Shown here: in pieces, positions 52,891-61,946 of the stretch
Position numbering within the stretch: the stretch's first letter is position 1
How the letters are laid out: every line of letters begins with the position of its first letter
Translations under genes and position numbers: made by a program
Assembly (NCBI GenBank): GCA_900552495.1
Contig: URZY01000001.1
Coordinates: 124,001 to 188,000 of the forward strand
Reading direction: 5' to 3'
DNA from: an uncultured Mycoplasmatota bacterium
GTDB taxonomy: Bacteria > Bacillota_I > Bacilli_A > RF39 > UBA660
DNA: 64,000 nt
Notes under the pieces: generated by a model
Database searches by the model: none
What the model saw: the letters and a program-made list of their open reading frames with translations, nothing else
What the model was told of the DNA's origin: nothing

Positions 52891-53982
52891 ATGAAAAAGA
52901 GAGTATATTTGATTATTTATGCAATAATTCAATTTATTGTTAGTTTTTGTTATTTAATATTTGGGAAAAGCATTGCTGTAAAGCAGGCAGAAGAAATGCT
53001 AGAAGCTGTGTCTTTAATGCCGGAAAGAATTAAAGAGATGATGGCTGGAATGTATACGGCGGAAACACTTTATTCATCAGTTATGTTAACTGCTGTTGTT
53101 GGAATTATTTTGGCTATTGTACTATTAATTATTTTTGGTAAGAATAAAGTGGGTGAAAAGAAGACTTTATCAATTATTTTAGTCGCCGTATCAATTTTCT
53201 TATATGGTGGTGGAATAGTTACTCTACTGGGAGCGATTGCGCTAGTTATAATTGGAACAACGCCAAAAGTATTTCCAGTCGATATTGATGGTAATGTAAT
53301 TGTAAAAGAAAAGAAAAAATTAGTAAAGTTAGAAAAACTGAATGTTTCGGGGAAAGATTTATTTTTAACAGTTGTTTTAATTGCCTTATATGCAACGCAA
53401 TTTTTTATAAGTGGTTTAATAGATGGTCCGATTAGTGCAATTGTCGTAATGGTACTTTATTATGGTGGGGTGTTTGCTTTTGGAATTTATGTTTTTAATA
53501 AACGCTTAAAGAGAGATTTTAAGGCTTATCGTAGTGATTTATCATTGCATGTTGGACAATCTTTTAAGTGGTGGGCGATATTGTTAGGTTTTTCTTATGT
53601 GGCAGCAATTGTTAGGATGATTTTAGGTGGCGAGACAGTTACGGCGAATCAAAGTGGTTTAAATTCTTCACCTTTTTGGTATGTTGCGCCACTAGCAATT
53701 ATTTGGGCTCCATTTGTAGAGGAAATTATTTTTAGGGGATGTTTAAGAAGATTTCTTAAGAATGATGTAGTTTTTGTAATTGCCTCAGGTATTATATTTG
53801 GGTTGATGCATACAATTGGTTCAGAAATAGGCATATATAATATGATTGTTCAATCGTTACAATATGTAGCAATGGGTTCTGTAATGGCTTTGGCATATGT
53901 TAAAACAAATAATATTTGTATAAATATGAGTGTGCATTGTATTCAAAATACACTTAGTACAGTAATGATGTTGTTTATGTAA
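52891..53982 (+). CDS. CPBP-family intramembrane glutamic protease
   Basis: A 363-residue multi-pass membrane protein of the CPBP/Abi (CAAX-protease-like) family. The catalytic motif EE-x3-R is FVEEIIFRGCLRRF (near 280-290) and the second motif is FGLMHT. The first 140 residues hold three extra membrane segments, longer than a minimal CPBP domain. Members process proteins within the membrane, including bacteriocin-immunity roles; the target here is unknown. GAGGAG precedes the ATG; it is monocistronic with a terminator. Confidence 0.9.
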   Translation: MKKRVYLIIYAIIQFIVSFCYLIFGKSIAVKQAEEMLEAVSLMPERIKEMMAGMYTAETLYSSVMLTAVVGIILAIVLLIIFGKNKVGEKKTLSIILVAVSIFLYGGGIVTLLGAIALVIIGTTPKVFPVDIDGNVIVKEKKKLVKLEKLNVSGKDLFLTVVLIALYATQFFISGLIDGPISAIVVMVLYYGGVFAFGIYVFNKRLKRDFKAYRSDLSLHVGQSFKWWAILLGFSYVAAIVRMILGGETVTANQSGLNSSPFWYVAPLAIIWAPFVEEIIFRGCLRRFLKNDVVFVIASGIIFGLMHTIGSEIGIYNMIVQSLQYVAMGSVMALAYVKTNNICINMSVHCIQNTLSTVMMLFM

Positions 53983-53988
53983 AATAAA

Positions 53989-54011
53989 TTAGGACAGACG
54001 TCCTTTTTTTG
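53989..54011 (+). terminator. Terminator
   Basis: AGGAC-AGAC-GTCCT hairpin followed by seven T, just after the stop at 53982. Confidence 0.88.
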
Positions 54012-54063
54012 TATAAAATAATTTATTTCTTATCATAATTATGATAAGAGGATGGTGGTCAAT

Positions 54064-54092
54064 TTGACAAAAAGATGGTGTTCTGATAAAAT
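54064..54092 (+). promoter_or_regulatory. Near-consensus promoter of the ankyrin gene
   Basis: A perfect TTGACA (54064-54069), 17 bases, TAAAAT (54087-54092). It shows that the coding start lies after 54092, at 54127. Confidence 0.88.
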
Positions 54093-54126
54093 ATATAACT
54101 GTCACATGAACAAAGAGGTGTTATTT

Positions 54127-54819
54127 ATGTTATTCAGTGAGCAACAGGCAATTGATGTTTGCTCCGAGGAGCCGTCCCTGATATTTCGCCTTATTAAAAA
54201 TAGTAATTTTGATTTAGTTGAAAAGTTACTTGATGATAATAAGGTAAACGTAAATACCTGTGATGGCGCGGCAAATGATGTTGTTACAAGACTTTTAAAG
54301 GCTAAACAATATGACTTAGTAATGAAAGTTATGAAAAAAAGAAATTGGGATGTAAACCATCAAAATGTTGAGGGAAATACATTTGGTCATATTCTAGCGA
54401 TGGATAATTCAGTTGGGGCTTTAAAAGTAGTGGAGCAATTAAAAAAGAAAAAAAATTTTACCCCGAATATAAAAAATAATAAGGGGGAAACAATTTTAGA
54501 TAGGGCAATTAATAATAATTATATTTATACTGCATTTAAAATATTAGAAGATAAAAGATTTAATGATATAGATTTAGTGACATTTAAAAAGTTATGTAGT
54601 GCTTGTGTTAATAATTCTTATTATGGTAAATATTCAAGACTAAATAATTTAGAAGTTATAGTTGAAAATTTGGTTAAAAAACAACTAGAACCAACGATGA
54701 AAAAATTAGTTGATATAATTGTAGAGAATATAGACATTATTAAGACAGATATTTTAAGAGATAGATCAGCAGTATTAGAAAATATTATTAATTTAGTCGT
54801 TAATGAAGCAACTATTTAG
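54127..54819 (+). CDS. Ankyrin-repeat-like protein
   Basis: A 230-residue cytoplasmic protein. Degenerate ankyrin units are seen at about 15-45 (LIFRLIKNSNFDLVEKLLDD), 48-75, 80-110 (GNTFGHILAMDNSVGALKVV) and 120-150 (NNKGETILDRAINNNYIYTA). The last 80 residues are helical and charged. Such repeats mediate protein binding; partner unknown. AAAGAGGTG precedes ATG 54127. A longer frame starting at 54052 would begin upstream of the promoter and is not used. Confidence 0.78.
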   Translation: MLFSEQQAIDVCSEEPSLIFRLIKNSNFDLVEKLLDDNKVNVNTCDGAANDVVTRLLKAKQYDLVMKVMKKRNWDVNHQNVEGNTFGHILAMDNSVGALKVVEQLKKKKNFTPNIKNNKGETILDRAINNNYIYTAFKILEDKRFNDIDLVTFKKLCSACVNNSYYGKYSRLNNLEVIVENLVKKQLEPTMKKLVDIIVENIDIIKTDILRDRSAVLENIINLVVNEATI

Positions 54820-54832
54820 TTGCTTTTTTTTG
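54805..54832 (+). terminator. Terminator
   Basis: AGCAACT-ATTT-AGTTGCT hairpin containing the stop codon, followed by T. Confidence 0.92.
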
Positions 54833-54888
54833 TTTTGTTTAATAATATGTGATATTATGATTATAGTTAGTATTGTGAGGTGATAATT

Positions 54889-57102
54889 TTGGTTAATTTT
54901 AAAATTTTATTTAAAATGTATGGGGAATATTTAGAAAAGGATATTTTAACAACTCAAGAATTATTAAGTTTAGGGTTAAATAAGAATGATTTGACTAAGC
55001 TTGTAGAAGAGGGAAAGTTAGTTAGACCTAAAAAAGGGAAATATGCGATTGGAAATGCTAAGGGATTATTGACATTTGCAAATGTATGTTTTGGAAAGAA
55101 GGTACATAATCCGGAATTAGGAAGAAAAGCATTATTAAAAGCAATAGAAATTGATCCTAATAATGGTTCTTTGCAAACAAGAGTATTTTTTAATAGTATT
55201 ATTAGTAGTGATTTTGACCAGGCTGTAAAAAGTTTTGAGATATTAGATAAGATAGATAATCAATACTACAAACAAGATAATAATTTGTGGTTATATTTAC
55301 TTAGCTTTATGGGAGATTTACCGGAACATTATAAAGAACGGGTTAGGGAAATGACTTATGATGATATTAAAGTATTACCTGGAGATAAGCGATATAGTGA
55401 TAAGGATTTGCAGCATAAAATACGAAAGAATATAATGAATAAGTCTTTTAGATCTGCCAGTAGTATGATGAAAGATGTTAATGGTCGTGATAAAAAAATT
55501 AATCTGGATATTGTTGAAGTATTATTGGGATATGCGACACGTAATAGTATTAAGGTTCATAGTGATTTATATAGATTAATTAATGATCAAAACTATGCTG
55601 CGGCTAAAAATATTTTACTTAGTGAATTATCTATTCATGGACTTAATAAAACGGATTATATATTATTAACGGCACTTAGTGATTTAATAGGAATGCGTAA
55701 TGAGGATAAATTGCCGGTTGTTAATCAAGATAGTCAAGACGATACTTATAGTGCGGTTATGGCACATGACTATGTAAAAGCTTATAATCGAAATAAAGAA
55801 TATATAGCTAGAGGTAATGCTAGAAACAGTAGTAGTAAAGCTCTAGAAAAAGTTTTAAATGAAATAAAAGTTGAAATGACGAGACTTGATAGAAATATCA
55901 ATTTTAATAGTAATAATGGAATTGATGTAAAAAAGGTAGATAAAGTAGGAGATAGATTATTTACTGAGTTAACTATTTGTTTAACTAATCAAGATATTGA
56001 GGAAGCTAATTCTTTAATAAATAAGTATTTAGCACATTTGGGAAAACAAGATTGGAAGGACTATGTTAATGATTTAGTACAATTGAGTGTTTTAGATAAT
56101 GATAAAGGTTTTACTAGGCCGATGGAAGCTTTAACTGATTTGGCAAAAGATGAGTTTGAGTTTTTATCAGCAGTATATATTCAAGATTTTTATTATAATT
56201 TAGCGCGAAAACAATTTTATAAGGCAGCTCTTTATTTAGATATCTTAAGTATGTCTGAAAAATTAGGTGGTATACATATTAATGTAGCTGAAATGAAAAG
56301 TAGATTATTAGAAGATGCTGCTAGCGTAGGAATTAGCGAGGCTGATTTAGGCCTTACTAAAAAAGTTTTATTAACTGATTCAGAGAAGAATGCCTTACTT
56401 CCAGCGGATAAAGTGTTGTCAGTAAGTGAAGTGATGGCTACTGTTGGGGAGTCTGATGAAGTTACAGTGGGTGAAGAAAAAAAGGGTGTTACTAATGATG
56501 GGGAGACGTTAGTTCCACAGGAGGAAATAGTTGTAGAGGAACCTAGTCAAGTGACATATGCAGTATTAGATGTTGTGGATAGATTACTTGAAGATACAAA
56601 TTTAATAATGCTAGAACCTATGTCTGAGGAGGATATTGAGAGAGTGGTTGAAACCACTACTAGCTTTCAAAAAATTCAGACTTATGTGCTTGAAGAGGAG
56701 ACTGGAGAGAAGAGAGTAGTGTTAAAGTATTTTGATCCAAATGGTCCATATGTTAACTTTACAGGAGCATTGCGATTAGCTAATTATAAATATCGTAATG
56801 GTGATTTTGAAGAAATGATCGATATATATCATCAATTATTACCAAAATTGGAAAGTCCTAAATCTTTTATTTATGCTAGAATTGCTGAGGGTTATGATAA
56901 ATTAGGGGACTATGAAAAGGCAATTGATTATTATACTGTAGCAGAGGCTACGAGTGTTGCTAGTGGCGATCAAGTTGAATTGAATTTTACTAATCGTGTT
57001 AATCAGCTGAAGGCAAAGTGTGGTTATAATGGAGTCGTTGTTGCTGATGATGATTGCCAGCATTGTAGTAAGCCAGTTGGAAAACAATATAAAAATAATT
57101 AA
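54889..57102 (+). CDS. Large HTH-TPR protein, possibly regulatory
   Basis: A protein of about 737 residues. The N-terminal 50 residues (ILTTQELLSLGLNKNDLTKLVEEGKLVRPKKGKY) look like the winged-HTH found at the start of AbiEi-type antitoxins and related regulators. Helical repeats of the TPR type follow, clearest at the end (SFIYARIAEGYDKLGDYEKAIDYYTVAEA). An acidic linker lies near 500-560. The C-terminal CQHCSKPVG may be half of a metal site. The start is uncertain: TTG 54889 is best spaced from GAGGTGAT, with ATG 54916 as alternative. No AbiEii toxin gene is adjacent, so a toxin-antitoxin role is unlikely. Confidence 0.75.
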   Translation: MVNFKILFKMYGEYLEKDILTTQELLSLGLNKNDLTKLVEEGKLVRPKKGKYAIGNAKGLLTFANVCFGKKVHNPELGRKALLKAIEIDPNNGSLQTRVFFNSIISSDFDQAVKSFEILDKIDNQYYKQDNNLWLYLLSFMGDLPEHYKERVREMTYDDIKVLPGDKRYSDKDLQHKIRKNIMNKSFRSASSMMKDVNGRDKKINLDIVEVLLGYATRNSIKVHSDLYRLINDQNYAAAKNILLSELSIHGLNKTDYILLTALSDLIGMRNEDKLPVVNQDSQDDTYSAVMAHDYVKAYNRNKEYIARGNARNSSSKALEKVLNEIKVEMTRLDRNINFNSNNGIDVKKVDKVGDRLFTELTICLTNQDIEEANSLINKYLAHLGKQDWKDYVNDLVQLSVLDNDKGFTRPMEALTDLAKDEFEFLSAVYIQDFYYNLARKQFYKAALYLDILSMSEKLGGIHINVAEMKSRLLEDAASVGISEADLGLTKKVLLTDSEKNALLPADKVLSVSEVMATVGESDEVTVGEEKKGVTNDGETLVPQEEIVVEEPSQVTYAVLDVVDRLLEDTNLIMLEPMSEEDIERVVETTTSFQKIQTYVLEEETGEKRVVLKYFDPNGPYVNFTGALRLANYKYRNGDFEEMIDIYHQLLPKLESPKSFIYARIAEGYDKLGDYEKAIDYYTVAEATSVASGDQVELNFTNRVNQLKAKCGYNGVVVADDDCQHCSKPVGKQYKNN

Positions 57103-57117
57103 AAATACTTGGTGAAG

Positions 57118-57146
57118 TTGATTTTTAAGAGGGATTAAGGTATTAT
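57118..57146 (+). promoter_or_regulatory. Promoter of miaB-ymcA
   Basis: TTGATT (57118-57123), 17 bases, TATTAT (57141-57146), 31 bases before miaB. Confidence 0.65.
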
Positions 57147-57176
57147 ATTTGGGAGTGAAAGAATGGAAGTGATGAT

Positions 57177-58595
57177 ATGCGGCTACCTGATTATAAAGAA
57201 GCAAGAACAAGAGATAAACGTGAATATAAACGTGTAGAATTTTCATTTGAAGATAGTATTAAAGGTAAGTATTCTGGAAAAAAGTTTTTCTTGAAAACTT
57301 ATGGCTGTCAAATGAATGAACATGATAGTGAGAATATATCAGCGTTACTAATCGAACTTGGATTTACGAAGGTTGATGATTATAACGAGGCTGATTTGGT
57401 ACTATTGAATACTTGTTCAATTAGAGAGAATGCTCATAATAAGGCATTTGGAATGTTAGGAAGACTTAAGCATTTAAAACTTGTAAAAAAAGATTTAATA
57501 GTTGGTTTATGTGGCTGTATGGCCCAAGAAAAAAGTGTAGTTGACGAAATACTAAGAGATTATAAGTTTGTAAATTTTGTTTTTGGGACGCATAATATGT
57601 ATCAATTACCTGAGATATTGGATAAGGCGATTGAAGAAAATAAACAACAAATTGAGGTGTATTCTCGAGAAGGCGATTTGGTTGAGGGACTACCTGTTGT
57701 TAGGGCTAATAGTTATAAAGCATATGTAAATATAATTTATGGTTGTAATAAATTTTGTACTTATTGTATTGTTCCTTATACTAGAGGAATGGAACGGAGT
57801 CGAGCAAAAGAAGATATTTTAAAAGAAATTGATGAGTTAATTAGTGAAGGATATAAGGAAGTAACTTTACTTGGGCAAAATGTTAATGCTTATGGTAAGG
57901 ATTTATATGAAGACTATACGTTAAGTAATCTACTTGAAGATATTGCTAAAAAAGATATTCCTCGCATTAGATTTATGACATCTCATCCTTGGGATTTTAC
58001 GGATGAGATGATCGAAGTGATTGGAAAATATCAAAATATTATGCCAAGTGTTCATTTGCCAGTACAATCTGGTTCTAGTCGAATTTTGAAACTGATGGGA
58101 AGAAGATATACTAAAGAAGAATATTTAAGACTATTTGATAAAATTAAAGAAACTGTTCCAGGTGTATCTATTTCAACAGATATTATTGTGGGATTTCCTG
58201 GGGAAAGTGAAGAAGATTTTAAAGAAACTTTAGATCTTGTGGAATATTGTAAGTATGATAATGCATTTACTTTTATTTTTTCGGTTAGAGAAGGTACACC
58301 GGCGGCGAGACTTAAAGATGAGACTAGTTTAGAAGAAAAGGAAGAAAGATTACAAAGATTAAATGCAATTGTGAATAAATATTTCTTAGAAAACAATAAA
58401 AAACTAGAAGGGAAAATCTTACCAGTGTTAGTTGAAGGCGTTTCAGAAAAGAAAAAGGGAATGTACTTTGGGTACAGCCATACCAATAAGTTAATTAATT
58501 TTATAAGTGATAAAAGTCTTGAAGTCGGAAGTATTGTTAATGTTGAGATTACTTCGGCGAAGACATGGAGTTTAGATGGAAAAGAAATTGGGTAG
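57177..58595 (+). CDS. miaB: tRNA-2-methylthio-N6-dimethylallyladenosine synthase MiaB
   Basis: Radical-SAM methylthiotransferase, 472 residues, that adds a methylthio group to i6A37 of tRNAs reading UNN codons. N-terminal cluster cysteines are in YGCQMNEHDSE, NTCSIRENA and LCGCMAQE; the radical SAM motif is GCNKFCTYCIVPYTRG; a C-terminal TRAM domain ends the protein. GGAAGTGATG precedes ATG 57177. It overlaps ymcA by 20 bases, the same gene order as ymcB-ymcA in Bacillus. Confidence 0.98.
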   Translation: MRLPDYKEARTRDKREYKRVEFSFEDSIKGKYSGKKFFLKTYGCQMNEHDSENISALLIELGFTKVDDYNEADLVLLNTCSIRENAHNKAFGMLGRLKHLKLVKKDLIVGLCGCMAQEKSVVDEILRDYKFVNFVFGTHNMYQLPEILDKAIEENKQQIEVYSREGDLVEGLPVVRANSYKAYVNIIYGCNKFCTYCIVPYTRGMERSRAKEDILKEIDELISEGYKEVTLLGQNVNAYGKDLYEDYTLSNLLEDIAKKDIPRIRFMTSHPWDFTDEMIEVIGKYQNIMPSVHLPVQSGSSRILKLMGRRYTKEEYLRLFDKIKETVPGVSISTDIIVGFPGESEEDFKETLDLVEYCKYDNAFTFIFSVREGTPAARLKDETSLEEKEERLQRLNAIVNKYFLENNKKLEGKILPVLVEGVSEKKKGMYFGYSHTNKLINFISDKSLEVGSIVNVEITSAKTWSLDGKEIG

Positions 58596-58908
58596 CGCAG
58601 TAGGAGAAATTGTCTCTTCAATTACTGGTAGTGAGGAATTTAAAGAATGTATTAGATTAAAAGAGAAAATGGATAAAAGTGATGAAATAAAAGAATTGGT
58701 TGCTAAGGTAAAAAAATTACAGAAACAATTAATTAAAACAGCAGATCCAGAAATTAGAGAAGAACTTGAAAAGGTTCAAGAAAGACTTGATAGTATACCT
58801 TTATATGATAGTTATAAAAAGAAGTTGGCTTTAGTTAATCAACAAATTGAATTAATTAAAGATGATTTAAATGATTATTTTTATAGGGTTGTTAATCCAA
58901 AAGAGTAA
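58576..58908 (+). CDS. ymcA: YlbF/YmcA-family protein
   Basis: A 110-residue helical protein of the YlbF/YmcA (Ric) family. In Bacillus, YmcA, YlbF and YaaT form a complex needed for RNase Y-dependent mRNA maturation and for competence, biofilm formation and sporulation. Its position overlapping miaB matches ymcA rather than ylbF. The family pattern is SEEFKECIRLKEKMDKSDEI with the KLQKQ helix. It is the last gene before the insertion region. Confidence 0.85.
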   Translation: MEKKLGSAVGEIVSSITGSEEFKECIRLKEKMDKSDEIKELVAKVKKLQKQLIKTADPEIREELEKVQERLDSIPLYDSYKKKLALVNQQIELIKDDLNDYFYRVVNPKE

Positions 58909-58937
58909 GAAACTTTAGGGAAATGAAGTTGTAAGAT

Positions 58938-58973
58938 AAAAGTGGACACATAAAAAGACGTTCCACTTTTTTG
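58938..58973 (+). terminator. Terminator of miaB-ymcA
   Basis: AAAAGTGGA (58938-58946) pairs with TCCACTTTT (58962-58970), followed by T. Confidence 0.85.
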
Positions 58974-59004
58974 TTTGTTATAATGATAATAAGGAGATAA
59001 TAAA

Positions 59005-59139
59005 ATGGCTAGTAAAGGTCAAAAACACAAGAAATGGCCTGCTGAAGAAAAATATAAAATAATTAAACCTGTCTTAGATATGGAAATTAGCACATTTCAA
59101 ATAACTAAAGATACTGGTTTAAATAATGCTTGCCTGTGA
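59005..59139 (+). pseudogene. IS3-type transposase OrfA fragment
   Basis: ATG 59005 after AAGGAGATAATAAA opens a frame with KKWPAEEKYKIIKPVLDMEI, the helix-turn-helix start of IS3/IS150-like OrfA, and ends at TGA 59137 after NNACL. In-frame sequence beyond the stop (FYKRIYYAFIGD) resembles the expected continuation, so a Trp codon probably became TGA. OrfB is absent. Confidence 0.7.
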
Positions 59140-59172
59140 ATATCTTTTTATAAACGTATATATTATGCTTTT

Positions 59173-59661
59173 ATTGGAGACTAACTAATATTCCTAAAAT
59201 ATAAATGAACCAGATTTTTAAGACTTATACGCAACTCATTTAATGCAAAATATTGTCTGAGAAGACATTAAGATTTAAATATAATTAATTTTATTATTTG
59301 CGTAGAAAATATTAAATAAATTAAAATAGCCTTGTTTATCAGCTTTGGCTTTTCTAGGATTTAGTTTATTAATTTTTTATAGAGGCGATTTATAACAATG
59401 CTTTAAGATGATTTTCTAAAAAATTTTTCTATTGAGTGATGATAAATATCCGTGACTTCCATTATCGTAGTAATGTTTATTAATTCTATTGGGCAAATTA
59501 GTTAAGTCATTAATAAAATGATTGATTTTATATGGTTCAATTAGAATTTTGCCATAAGAACTTAAAGTAACTATACTTTTAGATTTAGCAACATCAATAG
59601 CTAATAAATTATGTATAGGTATTATTCTTTCATGTTTATGATTGAACTCTTTTCACTTCAT
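59173..59661 (-). pseudogene. IS110-family transposase remnant
   Basis: Read on the minus strand from 59661, the third codon is already a stop. Then LLAIDVAKSKSIVTLSSYGK shows the IS110 N-terminal catalytic start (AIDVAK, the first Asp of the DEDD set). Later pieces in shifted frames are PRKAKADKQGYFNLFNIFYA and RQYFALNELRISLKN, both typical of IS110 transposases. Several stops and frameshifts make it non-functional. The C-terminal half is missing. Confidence 0.75.
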
Positions 59662-59903
59662 ACTTTTCGTCATGCTTGTTATATAGTGTTAATAAATGAC
59701 TATCACATTCTAAAATTAGAAAAATAAAAGAACTAGTCCGCCATTTTATGGATACCTAGTAGTCTTGTTAAACCCGATTATATATTTTACTAATATATGA
59801 GTAAGAATATTAAGTTTGTAAAAAGAAAGTTCACAATTTCATTAATTTACTAATCAGTATTATACGTGCTATAATAATATTGTATGATGATTAAAAAATA
59901 ATA

Positions 59904-60317
59904 ATAAATCAAGAAAAAGTTAGTAAATTAATTGCAAGGTTAAATAAAAAAGAAAAATTAACTCAAAAGTCATTAAGTTTTAAACAGAGTATAAATAGTA
60001 GGATGGTATCAAAAGAGAAGGGTATTTTGACAATATTTGACATTTTTTTTAAATGATTTAGTCGATATATTGGAGATTACTGTAATAGAGTTATTAAGCA
60101 GTAAGCAAAGTTTATGTATAAATAAAACTAATAAATTACAAGATAAATTTAAAATTTTTTCGTAAAGTACTCTATATTTAATATATTGATATTTGTATTA
60201 ATTATTATTTCTACTATGTTAATTTTTTTTTAAGTATATAAGAAATATCAATTACTTGGTTTTAAAACTAATAATGATGATATTTATATAGATGGTTATA
60301 TTGTAATTTATCAATGA
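59904..60317 (+). pseudogene. Decayed XRE regulator with membrane tail
   Basis: Frame pieces NQEKVSKLIARLNKKEKLTQ and then LNDLVDILEITVIELLSSKQ parallel the intact XRE gene at 8402 (NQERIGKFIAKLRKEKKMTQ; LKPLSECLGVSIVELINGER). Frameshifts and a stop interrupt it, and the start codon is now ATA (59904). A hydrophobic stretch follows as in the intact protein. A relic promoter TTACTA-17-TATAAT (59847-59875) precedes it. Confidence 0.75.
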
Positions 60318-60350
60318 AAAGCGTTGAAAAGATATTAATCTTAGAGAAAG

Positions 60351-60366
60351 CAACATAGCTATGTTG
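60351..60366. promoter_or_regulatory. Perfect 16-bp palindrome, candidate operator
   Basis: CAACATAGCTATGTTG is a perfect inverted repeat without a loop, 77 bases before the secreted protein gene. No T run follows, so it is not a terminator. Confidence 0.5.
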
Positions 60367-60442
60367 TCAAATTAAGTTTGGAGATGATATATGTAGGGTA
60401 AAACTAATTTATTAAAAAAATTTGTTGAAAGGAAAAATTAAA

Positions 60443-61357
60443 ATGAAAAGAAAAATATTTTTATTTATTGGATTATTTGCTTTAATATTTTCATCTTTTA
60501 GTATTTCAGTAAATGCTCAAAGCAATACAACTTTTTATACCGATGCGAGCAAAAGTATGTCAATTACAAATGTTAATGATATAGAGATTACAGATGAACA
60601 ATATCAATATTTATCTAACTTTTATACTGAAAATGCAATAATGAATATGAGTCAAGATAAATTTAATACCGAAATGAACAAAAAATTTACTCAAACAGCC
60701 GTAACACAAAAATATATTAAAACGATAACATATGTAGATTCAAATGGTAATGCTACTACAAATGATTATGAAGTTTCTAAGCAAGAATACAATAACCCAA
60801 TAATTTCACGTGCAAATAATTGTACAGAGGATTTCGCTGTAGAATGTTGGGAAACTACATATAAAAAATTGTATATGATAATTTGGGGATGGGGTTCAAA
60901 TAATGTAGTTGAAGAAGAAAGGATTGTTCTTATGAATGAATGGAAAATTATGCCATCTGTTCGCTCATATGATGTAATTGGAGTAAGATATTACAATTGG
61001 CAAGCAACAACAGCATGGGGAGATCAAACCGCTTATTCATATGATGAAGGAGTTAATACAACTGAATATAGTTATAATGGTTCTAATATGAATATTCAAA
61101 GTAATGGAGTAGGTATTTCACAGAATTTATATGATTATAGTTCTTTATATGGATTAACTAATAGAATTGTAGTAGAGGGTAAAGTTTTATCTGACCATAT
61201 TGGAAGATATGGCTCTTATCAACATGCTACACAAACTGTAACATTAGCGCAATCTAAAAATTATACTTTTGGGAATGGAATGGGTGAAGTTTTCCTATTT
61301 AATTCAGGTATAGGTTCATACTATGATAACATGCAAGGTGTATCGAACGCATACTAA
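60443..61357 (+). CDS. Secreted protein of unknown function
   Basis: A 304-residue exported protein. The signal peptide ends at about residue 24 (SISVNA-QSN). The mature part starts with a helical region (EITDEQYQYLSNFYTENAIM) and continues beta-rich, with Trp/Tyr/Asn-rich stretches (WETTYKKLYMIIWGWGSNNV, YYNWQATTAWGDQTAY) and a Gly-rich end. Two cysteines near residues 131 and 140 may pair. ATG 60443 follows GAAAGGA. No anchor is seen. It lies in the inserted region behind IS remnants, and no family is recognised. Confidence 0.78.
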   Translation: MKRKIFLFIGLFALIFSSFSISVNAQSNTTFYTDASKSMSITNVNDIEITDEQYQYLSNFYTENAIMNMSQDKFNTEMNKKFTQTAVTQKYIKTITYVDSNGNATTNDYEVSKQEYNNPIISRANNCTEDFAVECWETTYKKLYMIIWGWGSNNVVEEERIVLMNEWKIMPSVRSYDVIGVRYYNWQATTAWGDQTAYSYDEGVNTTEYSYNGSNMNIQSNGVGISQNLYDYSSLYGLTNRIVVEGKVLSDHIGRYGSYQHATQTVTLAQSKNYTFGNGMGEVFLFNSGIGSYYDNMQGVSNAY

Positions 61358-61445
61358 TATTTGTTATAAAAATAAAAAAGTAGTGTTAAATATTACCTTT
61401 TAATAACTAAAAAATAAATAATATAGCTGAATGGAGGTGAAAGCT

Positions 61446-61883
61446 TTGAAAAAAGAGAAAAAAATAAATAAATGTTTAATAGTTATTGCCATTATTGTGG
61501 CTGTTTTAATAACATTAATAGTATTAGAATTTACAAGTATGAAATTAAAAAATAAGCCTTTAATATATATAAAACAAACTAAAGAGGAACAGGAAATGAT
61601 TATTTATAATGGACTTCTTTATCGTGTAGTTGAATGTACTGCAGAAGATGGCAATTTTACAATTATGGGTTATACTAAAAAAATAACTGACAATTATTGT
61701 CCTAGGACAACTCATATGGATTATAGTAATGGGTATATCATTAATTCGAAAGGTGTAAAAATAAGCAATGAGGATTTTAACATATTGTATAAATATTATA
61801 GTATATCTGAAATTGATGATATGGATAGCAAATCTGTAAAAGAAAATGTAGCTAACTTAAAAAAGCAAAAAAATAAAAGTTAA
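61446..61883 (+). CDS. Small membrane-anchored protein, unknown
   Basis: A 145-residue protein starting at TTG 61446, 6 bases after GGAGGTG (61433-61439); the in-frame ATG at 61431 overlaps that site. One membrane helix at about 10-31 is followed by an extracytoplasmic domain containing TKEEQEMIIYNGLLYRVVEC and a second cysteine in NYCPRT, then a Lys-rich end. It probably belongs with the secreted protein 89 bases upstream as part of the inserted segment. Confidence 0.7.
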   Translation: MKKEKKINKCLIVIAIIVAVLITLIVLEFTSMKLKNKPLIYIKQTKEEQEMIIYNGLLYRVVECTAEDGNFTIMGYTKKITDNYCPRTTHMDYSNGYIINSKGVKISNEDFNILYKYYSISEIDDMDSKSVKENVANLKKQKNKS

Positions 61884-61907
61884 AATAAGTTAATAGTATA
61901 AAAAATT

Positions 61908-61946
61908 AAAACCTTGTTTCTATGAAATAAGAAACAAGGTTCTCTA
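61908..61946 (-). terminator. Terminator of the phospholipase-C-like gene
   Basis: A 12-bp perfect stem, AACCTTGTTTCT / AGAAACAAGGTT, followed on the minus strand by TTAATTTTTT. It may also stop plus-strand transcripts weakly. Confidence 0.88.

Larger units (their letters stand above)
58974..60442. other. Gene-poor region with mobile-element debris
   Basis: About 1.5 kb with no intact gene. It holds a truncated IS3-type orfA (59005-59139), IS110 transposase remains on the minus strand (59173-59661), a decayed XRE regulator (59904-60317) and a 16-base palindrome (60351-60366). Between 59662 and 59846 I see nothing recognisable. Confidence 0.85.

Noticed and set aside
54052..54126. N-terminal extension of the ankyrin protein
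   Set aside because: A TTGACA-17-TAAAAT promoter lies inside it and a good ribosome site precedes ATG 54127.
54889..57102. AbiE toxin-antitoxin locus
   Set aside because: Only an AbiEi-like N-terminal HTH; the rest is TPR-like and no AbiEii toxin gene is present.
59125..59145. TGA at a position where IS3 OrfA proteins have Trp, hinting at TGA=Trp recoding
   Set aside because: Intact genes use TGG for Trp and end in TGA (for example at 8327 and 20770), and the IS copy is otherwise decayed.
58974..59900. Complete insertion sequence with terminal inverted repeats
   Set aside because: Both transposase pieces are truncated or frameshifted and I could not find matching ends.
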